Source: an uncultured Thermomicrobiales bacterium
GTDB taxonomy: Bacteria; Chloroflexota; Chloroflexia; Thermomicrobiales; UBA6265
DNA: 8,803 nt
Assembly: GCA_902806395.1 (NCBI GenBank)
Contig: CADCWH010000012.1
Location: 1-8,803, forward strand
Direction of reading: 5' to 3'
Of this stretch, positions 1 through 6,766 are shown one piece after another; the stretch's first letter is position 1; each line of letters opens with the position of its first letter. The notes beneath the pieces were generated by a model. It did no database searches. It saw only the letters and a list, made by a program, of their open reading frames with translations, and was not told the DNA's origin. The position numbers and the translations under genes are program-made.

Positions 1-306
1 CCCGGTGCCCTGATCAATACCGAGATGCAGGCCAAGCTACGCCGTCGCGGTGCGACGGTCCAGCAAGTCGCCGTCAACCACTACCCGCGCGTGGCGGGCA
101 CCGCCACCGGCGGCAACCCGACCGTGATCCTCCGGGCAATGCGCGAGACGATCAACCTGTTCATCGAAATGCACAGCGGCAATCTCGGCGAGGGTGAGCG
201 CCGGCGGCCGCCGGTCCGGATCGCCACCGATACGGCCTCGGCCGTCGGTGGTTTCGGAGCCAAAATCGTCCATCATGTCGCCAGGCGAGGGTCGTCTCAC
301 CGTTAG
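1..306 (+). CDS. Glycosyltransferase family 2 protein, C-terminal fragment
   Basis: The frame is open from base 1 and ends at TAG (304-306), so only the last 101 residues are present. They begin with 'GALINTEM', followed by 'LRRRGATVQQVAVNHYPR' and 'GGNPTVILRAMRE'. This pattern is known from the C-terminal end of the catalytic domain of dolichyl-phosphate-mannose-synthase-like GT2 enzymes: an acidic 'NTE' stretch, then a basic strand and 'HxPR'. Such enzymes move a sugar from a nucleotide or lipid-phosphate donor, usually at the membrane. No membrane segment is visible in this part. The last ~45 residues after 'FIEMHSGN' are Arg/Gly/Ala-rich and look like an unstructured tail. Donor and acceptor cannot be told from this fragment. 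The gene is convergent with the DUF167 gene. Confidence 0.8.
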   Translation, partial: PGALINTEMQAKLRRRGATVQQVAVNHYPRVAGTATGGNPTVILRAMRETINLFIEMHSGNLGEGERRRPPVRIATDTASAVGGFGAKIVHHVARRGSSHR

Positions 307-362
307 GGAGTGCGGGTCCGAGCCCCGGTCGCCTTCCCTTCTCCACACGCGCGTCCCCGTTC

Positions 363-382
363 CGGTCGGAGAAATCCGACCG
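363..382. terminator. Perfect GNRA-tetraloop hairpin between convergent genes, possible bidirectional terminator
   Basis: CGGTCGGA (363-370), loop GAAA (371-374) and TCCGACCG (375-382) form a perfect 8-bp stem with a GNRA tetraloop. It lies 56 bases after the glycosyltransferase stop and 113 bases beyond the DUF167 stop, so it could end transcripts from both sides. No T-run follows on either strand, so it is not a classical intrinsic terminator. The rest of 307-495 holds nothing else I can recognise. Confidence 0.45.
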
Positions 383-495
383 TACGCCCACGCCGATCCG
401 CTCACCGTACCTGCGATCGCCGCCCACATGCGGCAACGTCCAAGGCATCTGGCCGCATTCCTGGGTCGTGCACCGCCTGCGTAACCGCCTTGGAG

Positions 496-819
496 TCAGG
501 TCGTCGAGACGATGGCCATCTCGATCCTCGCACTGATTGCCCTCGCTCCGATATCCGTCTTCACCAGCAAGGTCTTTCGTCGGGTCGACTCTCCAGAGAC
601 CACCGTCACCCGAGACGGTGATACCCCGACGACGCCCGCGATCAGTCGAAGCAGCGCCTGGTTCGCCTTGCCATCGACCGGGGCGGCGGCGAGCCTGACG
701 GTGACTGCCCCATCGTCAGCCATACCCGTGATCTCGGTGCGACTGGTGCGAGGAGTGACCCGGACCGAGATCAGCACGCCGTCCCGGTGATCGCCCACGG
801 CTGGTTTGACTGGGGTCAC
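496..819 (-). CDS. DUF167 / YggU family protein
   Basis: This 107-residue protein matches the small DUF167 (YggU) family in length and motifs. Visible are 'SVRVTPRTSRTEI' (about 18-30), 'VRLAAAPVDGKAN' (41-53) with the conserved K51-A52-N53, and 'VVSGESTRRKTLLV' (73-86), the family's G-x-x-x-R-x-K element. Biochemical function is unknown; the fold is a small alpha/beta domain. The GTG start (817-819) overlaps the DUF512 stop TGA (816-818) as GTGA, so translation is probably coupled. It is the last gene of the minus-strand cluster. Homologues often sit beside housekeeping genes, which gives no specific role here. Confidence 0.88.
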   Translation of the reverse strand: MTPVKPAVGDHRDGVLISVRVTPRTSRTEITGMADDGAVTVRLAAAPVDGKANQALLRLIAGVVGVSPSRVTVVSGESTRRKTLLVKTDIGARAISARIEMAIVSTT

Positions 820-2249
820 GCGACCTGGCGGACCCGGGTCGTGCGGGATGCCCGCAGTGATCGGGCAACCTCCCCCATGGTCGCCGCCGGAACTACCGGC
901 CGGCCCAACTGGCCCGCGACCTCATCGATCGTCAGGTCGTCGAGCAGCGTTCCGGTCCGATCCGAGAGCATCCGGGACGAGATGAACAGCGGCGTGTCGT
1001 CTCCGGACGCCCCGAACTCGGCGATCAGGTCGGAGCCGGTGAGCAGGCCCGAGACAGTGATCTCCTTGCCCAGATAGCGGTTCTCGACTGCGACCGTCTC
1101 GAGTTCCGCCCCGGTCCGGGCGTTGAACCGCGCCACCTCGTCCCGCATCGTCGGGTAGATCAATGTGCCGCAGGCGACCGTCCCCCGTGCGCCGGCCAGG
1201 GCGTCCGGACGGGTCCGGCGCAAGTAGCGGCGGGCGTCCTCGAGGAAATGGCGGGGTATCCCGATCCCGTCCTCGATCTGGGGGAAACCGTCGTAGCGCG
1301 AGGCGGGTGGCACCTCCCGCCCGGCCATCAGGTAGAACTCGTCACCGAGGTGGAAGAACGTCTCACCCCGCTCGCGGCGGAAGTGGTCCTGCCAGGCTTC
1401 GCTCTGGTCGATAACCGCCGCGGCCTCGTCCGGCTCATAGCGGCGAACCGAGATCTGCTTGCCTGGCAAGAGGCGCATGCAGGTCCTCGACATTCGGACC
1501 TGCTTGCTCTGGCGCTCCTGCCCGTGCTTGGTCAGACCGACCGGCACGGCGGCGATCGAGAGCAGCCGCGGTCCAAAGGTCGACAGGTCGCGCAGGCTGC
1601 GATCCAACTCCACCCCATCATTGACGCCGGGACAGAGGACCAACTGGGCGTGAAAGTCAATCCCGGCCCGCTCCAGGCGCGCCAGGTGGTCCATCACGAG
1701 GGCGCCCTTGGGATTGCCGACCAGGGCGACGCGCAAATCCGGGTCGGTAGCGTGGACGGAGACGTGCATCGGGCTGACCCGTTGCTCCTCGATCCGCAGC
1801 CAGTCCTCCTCGGTCAAGTTGGTCAGGGTGACGAAGCTGCCGTAGAGCATGGAATAGCGGTAGTCGTCGTCCATCACGTACAGCGAGCGGCGCATGCCTT
1901 TCGGGATCTGCTTGATGAAGCAGAACGGGCAGGCGTTCTCGCACACCCGCACCCCGTCGAAGGTCGGGTCGGTGAAGGTGATTCCCCAGTACTCGTCGCC
2001 TTCCAGGTCGAGCCGGAACGTGGTCTCCACCTCCCCGCGGTGGGCGACCAGCGTCACGTCGGCCGCCTGAGCGTGGAACTGGAAATCCAGTGCATCGTCG
2101 GGCGTCCGGCCATTGACGGACAGCACGCGGTCACCCGGGGCCAGCCCGAGGGAGGCGGCCAGCGAGCCCTCGGCTACCTCGGCGATCAATCCGGGGGTTT
2201 CGGGAGCGAGGGCGACCCTGCGGCGGGAAATGTCACTGACGACGGGCAT
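816..2249 (-). CDS. DUF512 family Fe-S protein with N-terminal PDZ domain (radical-SAM-like)
   Basis: Residues 20-60 form a PDZ-like domain ('LIAEVAEGSLAASLGLAPGD', then 'VLSVNG'). Next comes C103-x3-C107-x2-C110 in 'CENACPFCFIKQIPKGMR', followed by 'DDDYRYSMLYGSFVTLTNL'. This is the hallmark of the DUF512 family, whose cysteines resemble a radical-SAM 4Fe-4S site. The C-terminal half carries 'CGTLIYP' and 'GLLTGSDL', typical of the DUF512 domain proper. The substrate is unknown. I chose ATG at 2249 (477 residues), which puts the PDZ near the N-terminus as in relatives. In-frame ATG 2306 and GTG 2345 are alternatives, but none has a good ribosome site, the extra residues look unconserved, and the GTG falls in a hairpin (2341-2357). 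Residues about 243-266 look like an in-frame insert. It lies between prmA and the DUF167 gene. Confidence 0.87.
   Translation of the reverse strand: MPVVSDISRRRVALAPETPGLIAEVAEGSLAASLGLAPGDRVLSVNGRTPDDALDFQFHAQAADVTLVAHRGEVETTFRLDLEGDEYWGITFTDPTFDGVRVCENACPFCFIKQIPKGMRRSLYVMDDDYRYSMLYGSFVTLTNLTEEDWLRIEEQRVSPMHVSVHATDPDLRVALVGNPKGALVMDHLARLERAGIDFHAQLVLCPGVNDGVELDRSLRDLSTFGPRLLSIAAVPVGLTKHGQERQSKQVRMSRTCMRLLPGKQISVRRYEPDEAAAVIDQSEAWQDHFRRERGETFFHLGDEFYLMAGREVPPASRYDGFPQIEDGIGIPRHFLEDARRYLRRTRPDALAGARGTVACGTLIYPTMRDEVARFNARTGAELETVAVENRYLGKEITVSGLLTGSDLIAEFGASGDDTPLFISSRMLSDRTGTLLDDLTIDEVAGQLGRPVVPAATMGEVARSLRASRTTRVRQVA
1455..1507. repeat. Palindromic cluster with flanking 8-bp direct repeats inside the DUF512 gene
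   Basis: CTGCTTGC occurs at 1455-1462 and again at 1500-1507, exactly 45 bases (15 codons) apart. Between and overlapping the copies are two palindromes: CTTGCC-T-GGCAAG (1458-1470) and GCAGGTCC (1479-1486) with GGACCTGC (1496-1503) around a 9-base loop. The segment encodes residues about 248-265 of the DUF512 protein, where the family usually runs from 'VGLTK' to the next conserved segment over a shorter distance. It may be a small palindromic insertion or a local duplication kept in frame. That it is inserted is inferred from memory of the family. Confidence 0.4.
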
Positions 2250-2340
2250 GGCGATGACACGGACCTGACGAGCTGGCGGGAGACCAAACCGGATGGGAAC
2301 GTCCATCCCGGGTGCGGGGACGTTACGTCGACACGATGGT

Positions 2341-2357
2341 ACCACGGAGACCGTGGT
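2341..2357. other. Perfect short hairpin between prmA and the DUF512 gene
   Basis: ACCACGG (2341-2347), loop AGA and CCGTGGT (2351-2357) form a 7-bp perfect stem with a 3-base loop, 31 bases downstream of the prmA stop. It could partly terminate or process the message between prmA and the DUF512 gene. It also overlaps the most distal candidate start (GTG 2345) of the latter, which argues for a start further downstream. No T-run follows. Confidence 0.35.
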
Positions 2358-2387
2358 CGGCAGTCAGGAGTCCGTTCAGCGATGGCG

Positions 2388-3329
2388 TCACGACGCCGGC
2401 GGGCGGCGGTAGCGGAGGGAGATCCAGTCCTCTTCGGTCGTCCTCTCCTCCAGTCTCATGCCGAGGGCATCGAATGCGGACCGCACGGCGGCCTCCTTGT
2501 CCTCGATGATGCCGCTGAGCAGTAGGACTCCGCCGGGGGCAACGCGGGCAACCAACCCCTCCCGGATCTCGATCAGCACCCGGGCGATGATATTGGCCAG
2601 AACCACGTCATAAGGACCCGGGAAGGGGTCGTCGGGCCCGGCCGACCCCTGCTCGATCGTGACCCGCCCGGCGAGGCCGTTCCGCTCGACGTTCTCGCGG
2701 GCCGAGCGGACGGAGACCGGTTCGATATCGACGGCATCAACCCGGACATCGGCCAGCAGCGCCGCGGCGATCGCCAGGATGCCGGTCCCTGTTCCCACGT
2801 CGAGGACGCGGTCGCCGTCGCGGACCGCACCCTCCAACGCCAACATGCAGAGCCGAGTGGTCGGGTGGGTCCCGGTCCCGAAGGCCATCCCCGGGTCGAG
2901 CTCGACGACCACGTCGTCGCCCCTCCGGTCCCAACTGCGCCAGGGTGGGCGAACCACGACTCGCCGACCGACACGAACCGGGACGAAGTGGTCCTTCCAG
3001 GCGTTCGCCCAGTCCTCCTCGTGCCGGGGGGTGACCTCCAGGGGTCCAACCGGCCGCATCTGGCCGATGAAGCCCAGGGCCCTCCGCACGTCCGGGAAGG
3101 CATCGTCGACCACGTCGGCCGCCGCGACGAACGTGCGCACCATCACCGGACGGCGGGTATCGACGGCGACCCGATCCCCGTCCCGTTCTTGGGTGAACGG
3201 TTCCTCGATCACCACGCCCTCGTTGAACCCGATCCCCGCGAAGACCTCGGCCACCGACTCGACGGCCTCGTGGTCCACCTGCACGGCGAGTTCCAGCCAG
3301 GACCGGGCGGTGTCGTCCGACTTAGCCAT
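2388..3329 (-). CDS. prmA: Ribosomal protein L11 methyltransferase
   Basis: PrmA uses S-adenosylmethionine to trimethylate ribosomal protein L11 in the cytoplasm. The 313-residue product is the usual length. The N-terminal ~95 residues form the substrate-recognition domain ('SWLELAVQVDHEAVESVAEV'). Family signatures follow in order: 'EEDWANAWKDHF' (104-115), 'LDPGMAFGTGTHPTTRLCM' (144-162), SAM-binding motif I 'VLDVGTGTGILA' (175-186), acidic 'DIEP' (201-204) and 'VLANIIARVL' (233-242) with the catalytic-region N-I-I. I chose ATG at 3329, which starts just before the conserved domain. A GTG at 3371 would add 14 residues and overlap the upstream stop as GTGA, so it cannot be excluded. In many bacteria prmA lies next to dnaJ or an rsmE-type gene; here it follows a nucleotidyltransferase. 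Confidence 0.95.
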   Translation of the reverse strand: MAKSDDTARSWLELAVQVDHEAVESVAEVFAGIGFNEGVVIEEPFTQERDGDRVAVDTRRPVMVRTFVAAADVVDDAFPDVRRALGFIGQMRPVGPLEVTPRHEEDWANAWKDHFVPVRVGRRVVVRPPWRSWDRRGDDVVVELDPGMAFGTGTHPTTRLCMLALEGAVRDGDRVLDVGTGTGILAIAAALLADVRVDAVDIEPVSVRSARENVERNGLAGRVTIEQGSAGPDDPFPGPYDVVLANIIARVLIEIREGLVARVAPGGVLLLSGIIEDKEAAVRSAFDALGMRLEERTTEEDWISLRYRRPPAS

Positions 3330-3367
3330 GTCTGCTCGCGTCGGCGTCCCGTCGCCTCCGAGGTTCG

Positions 3368-4348
3368 TCACAGGGCGATCTGGTCAACGTCACCGACGTT
3401 GAGACGGGCGGCGTGACCCCGGACATTCGCCCTCTGCCCGATCACCGAGTGTTCGATCACGACCGACTCGACGGTCGCCCCGGCATCGACGATCGCGTCC
3501 CGCACCACCGCGTCGCGCACCGTCACGTTCTCGCCGATGCTGGCGTAGGGACCGATCACCGCTCGCTCCAGGGTCGCGCTCTCCGCGACGACCGACGGCT
3601 CGATGATCGTCACCCCGTCGCGATCCCGGGCGCTAGGGGACATTCGGTCGAGCAGGTAGGTGTTGGTGCTGAGCAGGGCCTCGGCATTACCGCAGTCCTC
3701 CCAGGCCGAGACGGGAGCGGTGATGACCTTGGACCCCCGATCGATCATCAGTTGGAAGGCGTCGGCGATGAAGTATTCACCCTTGGTCTTGATGCCCTTG
3801 GCGATCTGCTCGTCGATCGCGGCGAAGAGGTCGGCCATCCGCCGGACATAGTAGATGCCGATCACAGCCAGTTTGGAGATCGGCTCCTGGGGCTTCTCGA
3901 TCAAGCGGACGATCCTGTCCCCCTCAACCACGGCGATCCCGAGTTGTGAGGGGTCCTCGACTTCTTTGGTGAACATCACCGCGTCGGCGTCGACGCTCGC
4001 GAGGCCGGAGAAGTCGGCCTCGAAGATCATGTCCGGGAACAGGATCAGCGCATCGCTGTCGCCCGCGACGTACTCGCGCGTTCGGATGATCGCGTCGGTC
4101 TGACCCAGCATCTCCGGCTGCTCGACGAACGCGGAGGGGATGTCGTAGTTGTCCCGGGCCCACCGCTCGATCTGGTCGCCGAGGAAGCCCGTGATGAAGA
4201 CGAGTTGGGACGGATTGACCGGCAACACTCGGTCGAGGACGTGGGCCAGCATCGGCTTACCGGCCAGCCCGACCAGTGGCTTCGGCTTGCTCCATGTCTG
4301 GGGACGCAGCCGCGTCCCGAACCCCGCCACCGGTAAGATGATGTCCAC
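3368..4348 (-). CDS. Sugar-1-phosphate nucleotidyltransferase with C-terminal left-handed beta-helix
   Basis: The enzyme joins a sugar-1-phosphate to an NTP to give an NDP-sugar. The N-terminal nucleotidyltransferase domain (1-~235) opens with 'ILPVAGFGTRLRPQT' and 'KPKP', the G-x-G-T-R-x-x-P...K-P nucleotide-binding signature. 'EMLGQTDAI' (79-87), 'FPDMIFEADF' (104-113) and 'EKP' (161-163) are the expected later motifs, and 'WEDCGNAEALLSTN' is the sugar/metal region. Residues ~250-310 are hexapeptide repeats ('IIEPSVVAESATLERAVIGP...IGENVTV') forming a left-handed beta-helix, as in RmlA-long and archaeal two-domain enzymes. Sugar and nucleotide are undetermined; glucose-1-phosphate with dTTP or UTP is most likely. 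The start is GTG at 4348 because the frame's upstream residues are unrelated and GAGGGGGA precedes it by about 6 bases. It is first in the minus-strand cluster. Confidence 0.9.
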   Translation of the reverse strand: MDIILPVAGFGTRLRPQTWSKPKPLVGLAGKPMLAHVLDRVLPVNPSQLVFITGFLGDQIERWARDNYDIPSAFVEQPEMLGQTDAIIRTREYVAGDSDALILFPDMIFEADFSGLASVDADAVMFTKEVEDPSQLGIAVVEGDRIVRLIEKPQEPISKLAVIGIYYVRRMADLFAAIDEQIAKGIKTKGEYFIADAFQLMIDRGSKVITAPVSAWEDCGNAEALLSTNTYLLDRMSPSARDRDGVTIIEPSVVAESATLERAVIGPYASIGENVTVRDAVVRDAIVDAGATVESVVIEHSVIGQRANVRGHAARLNVGDVDQIAL

Positions 4349-4400
4349 TGCCGTCCCCCTCGTCTCCGACCGGCCGACCCGCCGCGTCCCACGTCGCCAC

Positions 4401-4428
4401 AATCTACCACCTGATGTCAGACAGGTGG
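4401..4428 (-). promoter_or_regulatory. Nested palindrome next to a -10-like hexamer upstream of the nucleotidyltransferase
   Basis: CCACCTG (4407-4413) and CAGGTGG (4422-4428) form a perfect 7-bp inverted repeat around 8 bases. Inside lies TGTC-A-GACA (4416-4424), a second smaller palindrome resembling GntR/FadR-type half-sites. On the minus strand TAGATT (4401-4406 read in reverse) follows immediately and matches four of six -10 positions; no good -35 is visible. A start there would give a leader of about 45 bases before GTG 4348. An operator overlapping a promoter is inferred from position. The rest of 4349-4568 has nothing else I recognise. Confidence 0.35.
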
Positions 4429-4568
4429 CGAGACGCGATGGCCTCCGGCCGGTGATTCCAGCGAAACTGCTCCTCAAAGCATCATCCACGGCACTCGGAA
4501 GCCACCAGAAACCAGGACGACGGCCGGATTTAGCTCCCGTCTGATGGACAGCAGGTGAGCGTCACGGT

Positions 4569-5087
4569 TCAACGGTCCCGTGATAAAGCATCGATCCACT
4601 CGCGGGCCGCAGGGTGACTGGCGACTAATATGGTCGCCACGCCCGATTCATACTCGGCATAGCTGAAGCCGGGGGCCATGGTGGTACCGAGCAGTGCGTA
4701 CCGGCCCCCCGCACGCAATCGCGCCCCCTGCCAGGTGCCGCCAGGGACGACGTGTTGGACCCGCTGGCCCGCAAGGATGTCGGCGCCGAGGATCGTGACC
4801 TCGTGCGAACCGTCCGGGGCAAGGGTGACCATCTCGACCGGATCGCCGAGTTAGGCGTGGAAGACCTCGTCACCGGGGAGGCGGTGCATCTCGGAGAAGG
4901 TGTCCGGGGTGAGCAAGTAGAGGATCGCCGTCGAGATGGGCCGGTCAGGATCGGCGCCGGACGGGGAAGGATCCGGGGAGCGATAGGTCTCGATGAACCA
5001 GCCGCCCTCGATCTCGAGGGGACGCAGGCAGAGGGCCCGGATGATCGCCGCCGCGTCGAGCGGCTCGGCGGACCGTTCCCGGCTCAC
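4569..5087 (-). pseudogene. DUF985-family cupin gene interrupted by one in-frame TAA
   Basis: Two blocks in the same frame together make one cupin of the DUF985 type. The first (78 residues from GTG 5087) has 'LEIEGGWFIETYRS', 'TAILYLLTPDTFSEMHRL' and 'GDEVFHA'. Then TAA (4851-4853) is followed by 'LGDPVEMVTL', 'GQRVQHVVPGGTWQGARL' and 'GTTMAPGFSYAEYE' to a TGA at 4569. Relatives read 'DEVFHxYLGDP', so the TAA sits exactly at the conserved Tyr: a one-base change from TAC or TAT. No frameshift is present and both halves are well preserved. This means a recent nonsense mutation, a sequence error, or read-through. Cupins of this family are small beta-barrels, with function mostly unknown. GTG 5087 lies only 9 bases beyond the tRNA end with no ribosome site, so expression may depend on the tRNA transcript. 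An ATG at 4832 could start the second half alone but lacks a ribosome site. Confidence 0.85.
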
Positions 5088-5096
5088 CGCTATCGG

Positions 5097-5170
5097 TACC
5101 CCCAGCGGGATTCGAACCCGCGATCTTCACCTTGAAAGGGTGACGTCCTAGGCCGCTAGACTATAGGGGC
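5097..5170 (-). tRNA. tRNA-Glu (anticodon UUC)
   Basis: Read on the minus strand, 74 bases fold as a cloverleaf. The acceptor pairs GCCCCTA with TGGGGGT and leaves A as discriminator. The D arm is GTCT...AGGAC. The anticodon arm TCACC-CTTTCAA-GGTGA gives anticodon TTC. The T arm is GCGGG-TTCGAAT-CCCGC. The first pair is G-U, as often seen in tRNA-Glu of this type. The 3' end continues CCG, so CCA is not encoded and must be added by nucleotidyltransferase. Confidence 0.97.
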
Positions 5171-5179
5171 AATGCCCGA

Positions 5180-5209
5180 ACGATACCGCCCGAACCCGGC
5201 GAATGTCAA
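5180..5209 (-). promoter_or_regulatory. Sigma70-type promoter of tRNA-Glu
   Basis: On the minus strand a perfect -35 TTGACA (5209-5204) and a -10 TATCGT (5185-5180, four of six matches) are separated by 18 bases. The expected start point is about 7 bases further, near 5173, only about three bases before the mature tRNA 5' end (5170). The fit to position is good. The same transcript would run on into the DUF985 cupin gene. Confidence 0.7.
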
Positions 5210-5220
5210 CGCGGCGAGCG

Positions 5221-5251
5221 ATGCGGTGACGACCGGGCCTCACCTCCGCAT
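5221..5251 (-). terminator. Imperfect hairpin just after comEC, possible terminator
   Basis: ATGCGG (5221-5226) and CCGCAT (5246-5251) can pair; alternatively ATGC/GCAT plus GGTGA/TCACC pair with a three-base bulge. It begins 5 bases downstream of the comEC stop and ends before the tRNA promoter, where a terminator would be expected. The stem is imperfect and has no U-tail. Confidence 0.3.
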
Positions 5252-5255
5252 CCGG

Positions 5256-6764
5256 TCACGACGGCCGCGGTGAACGCGCGCGAATGAGGTCGCCCACGGC
5301 CGCCCGGACGCTCCTCCCTTCCCAGCCCACAATCCAAACGGTCCCCACGGCGATGAAGAAGCCGGCCCAGATCACGATCTCCGATAGGCGCCAGACCCGG
5401 TACGAAGCCCATTCTCCCCCGAACCGGTCGGCCCCCAGAATCACGCCGTTCGCGACCCACCCGGCCGGGACCGCAAGGACCTCGCCGGCTTCCGGCGAGA
5501 CGAGGCCAACGCAGGCCGCACCGAACCCGAGAGTGAAGGCGATCGCCGCGATGGGACCGAGCACGAGATTCGCGCCGATCCCCGTCAGGGACACCTCCGC
5601 CCCGGCCGAGAGCAGGATCGGGATGGTGACCAGATTTACCGCGACGACGGCTTTCACCGCCGACCAGGCACTCTCCATCGTCCCCTGTGCGTCACCGTCG
5701 CCCATCGCGAGGATCAGCACGATCGCGGCGGCGAAGGAAAGCAAGAACGACAGACTGCCGAGCCACCCGGGGACCAGGACGGCCGTCCCGGCAGCGGCGA
5801 GCCCGGTCAGGGTCATCCCGTCTGGTCGCCGCCCCAGGCGCAGGGCGATCACCCCACCGGTCGCCACGATCGCCGCCCGCACCACGGGCGGGTCCAGCCG
5901 CACCACCACCGCATAGACCCAGACTAACGCCGTGGCGGCGACCAGCACCGCCCAGTTGCGCCCCCGCCGGGAGAACCGTCGTCGCCCGAGCAGGATCGCC
6001 ATGAGTAGGGCCACATTGCTCCCGCTGATGGCGGTGATGTGACTCAGGCCCGCCCGCCGGAAGGCCAACCGGCGTTCGGGCGAGAGCCCGGCGTCATCCC
6101 CGGTCACCAACCCGGCCAGCAGCGCCCCGGACTCGCCGGGCGACCCCGCCCGGAGCACCCCCACCATGGCGAGGCGGACGTCGTCGGCCGCCCGGGACCA
6201 CCAGGATGCTTGCTGGATCACGCGCAGCGGTGTTTGGCATCCCGACCACGACACTGGTGGACCGAGGGCGTTCATCGAACCGTCGATCCGCCGGGAACCG
6301 AGGTACGCCGCGAAGGAGGCGGTCGCCATATCCGCCAGTGCGGTCACCTGGCCACAGAGGCGGACCCGGTCACCACCCCGTACGGCGGGAAGACGTGACG
6401 CAATGACCCATATCCGTGCGTTCGAGACGGAGAGCGGCTGCGGGTCCGCGCCCGCCGGTCCAATGACCCGCGCGACGAAGCGCTGACGCGATCCTCCCGG
6501 TTCGGCACCCGATTCCACCACCGCCTCGTAGGAGGCGAGTCCGCTCGGTAGAGTCATCGCCTCATGGGTCACGGCGGGCTGCCGCTCGGCGCTGGCCAGA
6601 CATGCCGTCAACAGGACCGCGGCACCGACCATCCGTGCCCGACCTCCCGCATGGCCGGACCTTGCTACGAGCCATGCCAGGGTCAGGACCGCGATTCCCC
6701 CGACCGCCATCGGACCTGCCCACAGGGCAGCCACCACTGCCCCGCTGGCGACCAGCGCTCCCAC
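5256..6764 (-). CDS. comEC: ComEC/Rec2-family DNA uptake channel protein, without metallo-beta-lactamase domain
   Basis: ComEC is the inner-membrane channel that takes single-stranded DNA into the cytoplasm during natural transformation. The 502-residue protein starts with two hydrophobic segments (about 3-58). An OB-fold DUF4131-like region (~75-180) follows, with C137 and C176 as a possible disulfide pair. The competence domain has 'RRAGLSHITAISGSNVALL' (236-254), matching the family's GLxHLxAISG signature, and 'PPVVRAAIVATGGVIALRLGRRP' near 292-314, here given only by its key residues P-P-V-V-R-A. Several membrane segments follow to about 480. Typical ComEC is 700-800 residues with a C-terminal metallo-beta-lactamase-like domain; that domain is absent, and the tRNA promoter leaves no room for it. 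GTG 6764 lies 2 bases after the comEA stop, so the two are co-translated. Confidence 0.88.
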   Translation of the reverse strand: MGALVASGAVVAALWAGPMAVGGIAVLTLAWLVARSGHAGGRARMVGAAVLLTACLASAERQPAVTHEAMTLPSGLASYEAVVESGAEPGGSRQRFVARVIGPAGADPQPLSVSNARIWVIASRLPAVRGGDRVRLCGQVTALADMATASFAAYLGSRRIDGSMNALGPPVSWSGCQTPLRVIQQASWWSRAADDVRLAMVGVLRAGSPGESGALLAGLVTGDDAGLSPERRLAFRRAGLSHITAISGSNVALLMAILLGRRRFSRRGRNWAVLVAATALVWVYAVVVRLDPPVVRAAIVATGGVIALRLGRRPDGMTLTGLAAAGTAVLVPGWLGSLSFLLSFAAAIVLILAMGDGDAQGTMESAWSAVKAVVAVNLVTIPILLSAGAEVSLTGIGANLVLGPIAAIAFTLGFGAACVGLVSPEAGEVLAVPAGWVANGVILGADRFGGEWASYRVWRLSEIVIWAGFFIAVGTVWIVGWEGRSVRAAVGDLIRARSPRPS

Positions 6765-6766
6765 GG

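Noticed and set aside
307..345. A tRNA-like T-arm (GGGTCCGAGCCC) after the glycosyltransferase
   Set aside because: The T-loop lacks the TTC signature, and no acceptor, D or anticodon arm can be placed around it.
1248..2525. A 425-codon open frame on the plus strand opposite DUF512 and prmA
   Set aside because: It is antisense to two confidently recognised proteins, shows no known domain, and such frames are common in GC-rich DNA because stops are rare opposite coding frames.
4569..4832. The second cupin half as an independent gene
   Set aside because: It lacks the first half of the cupin barrel and any ribosome site, and it continues the upstream frame exactly, so it is part of one interrupted gene.
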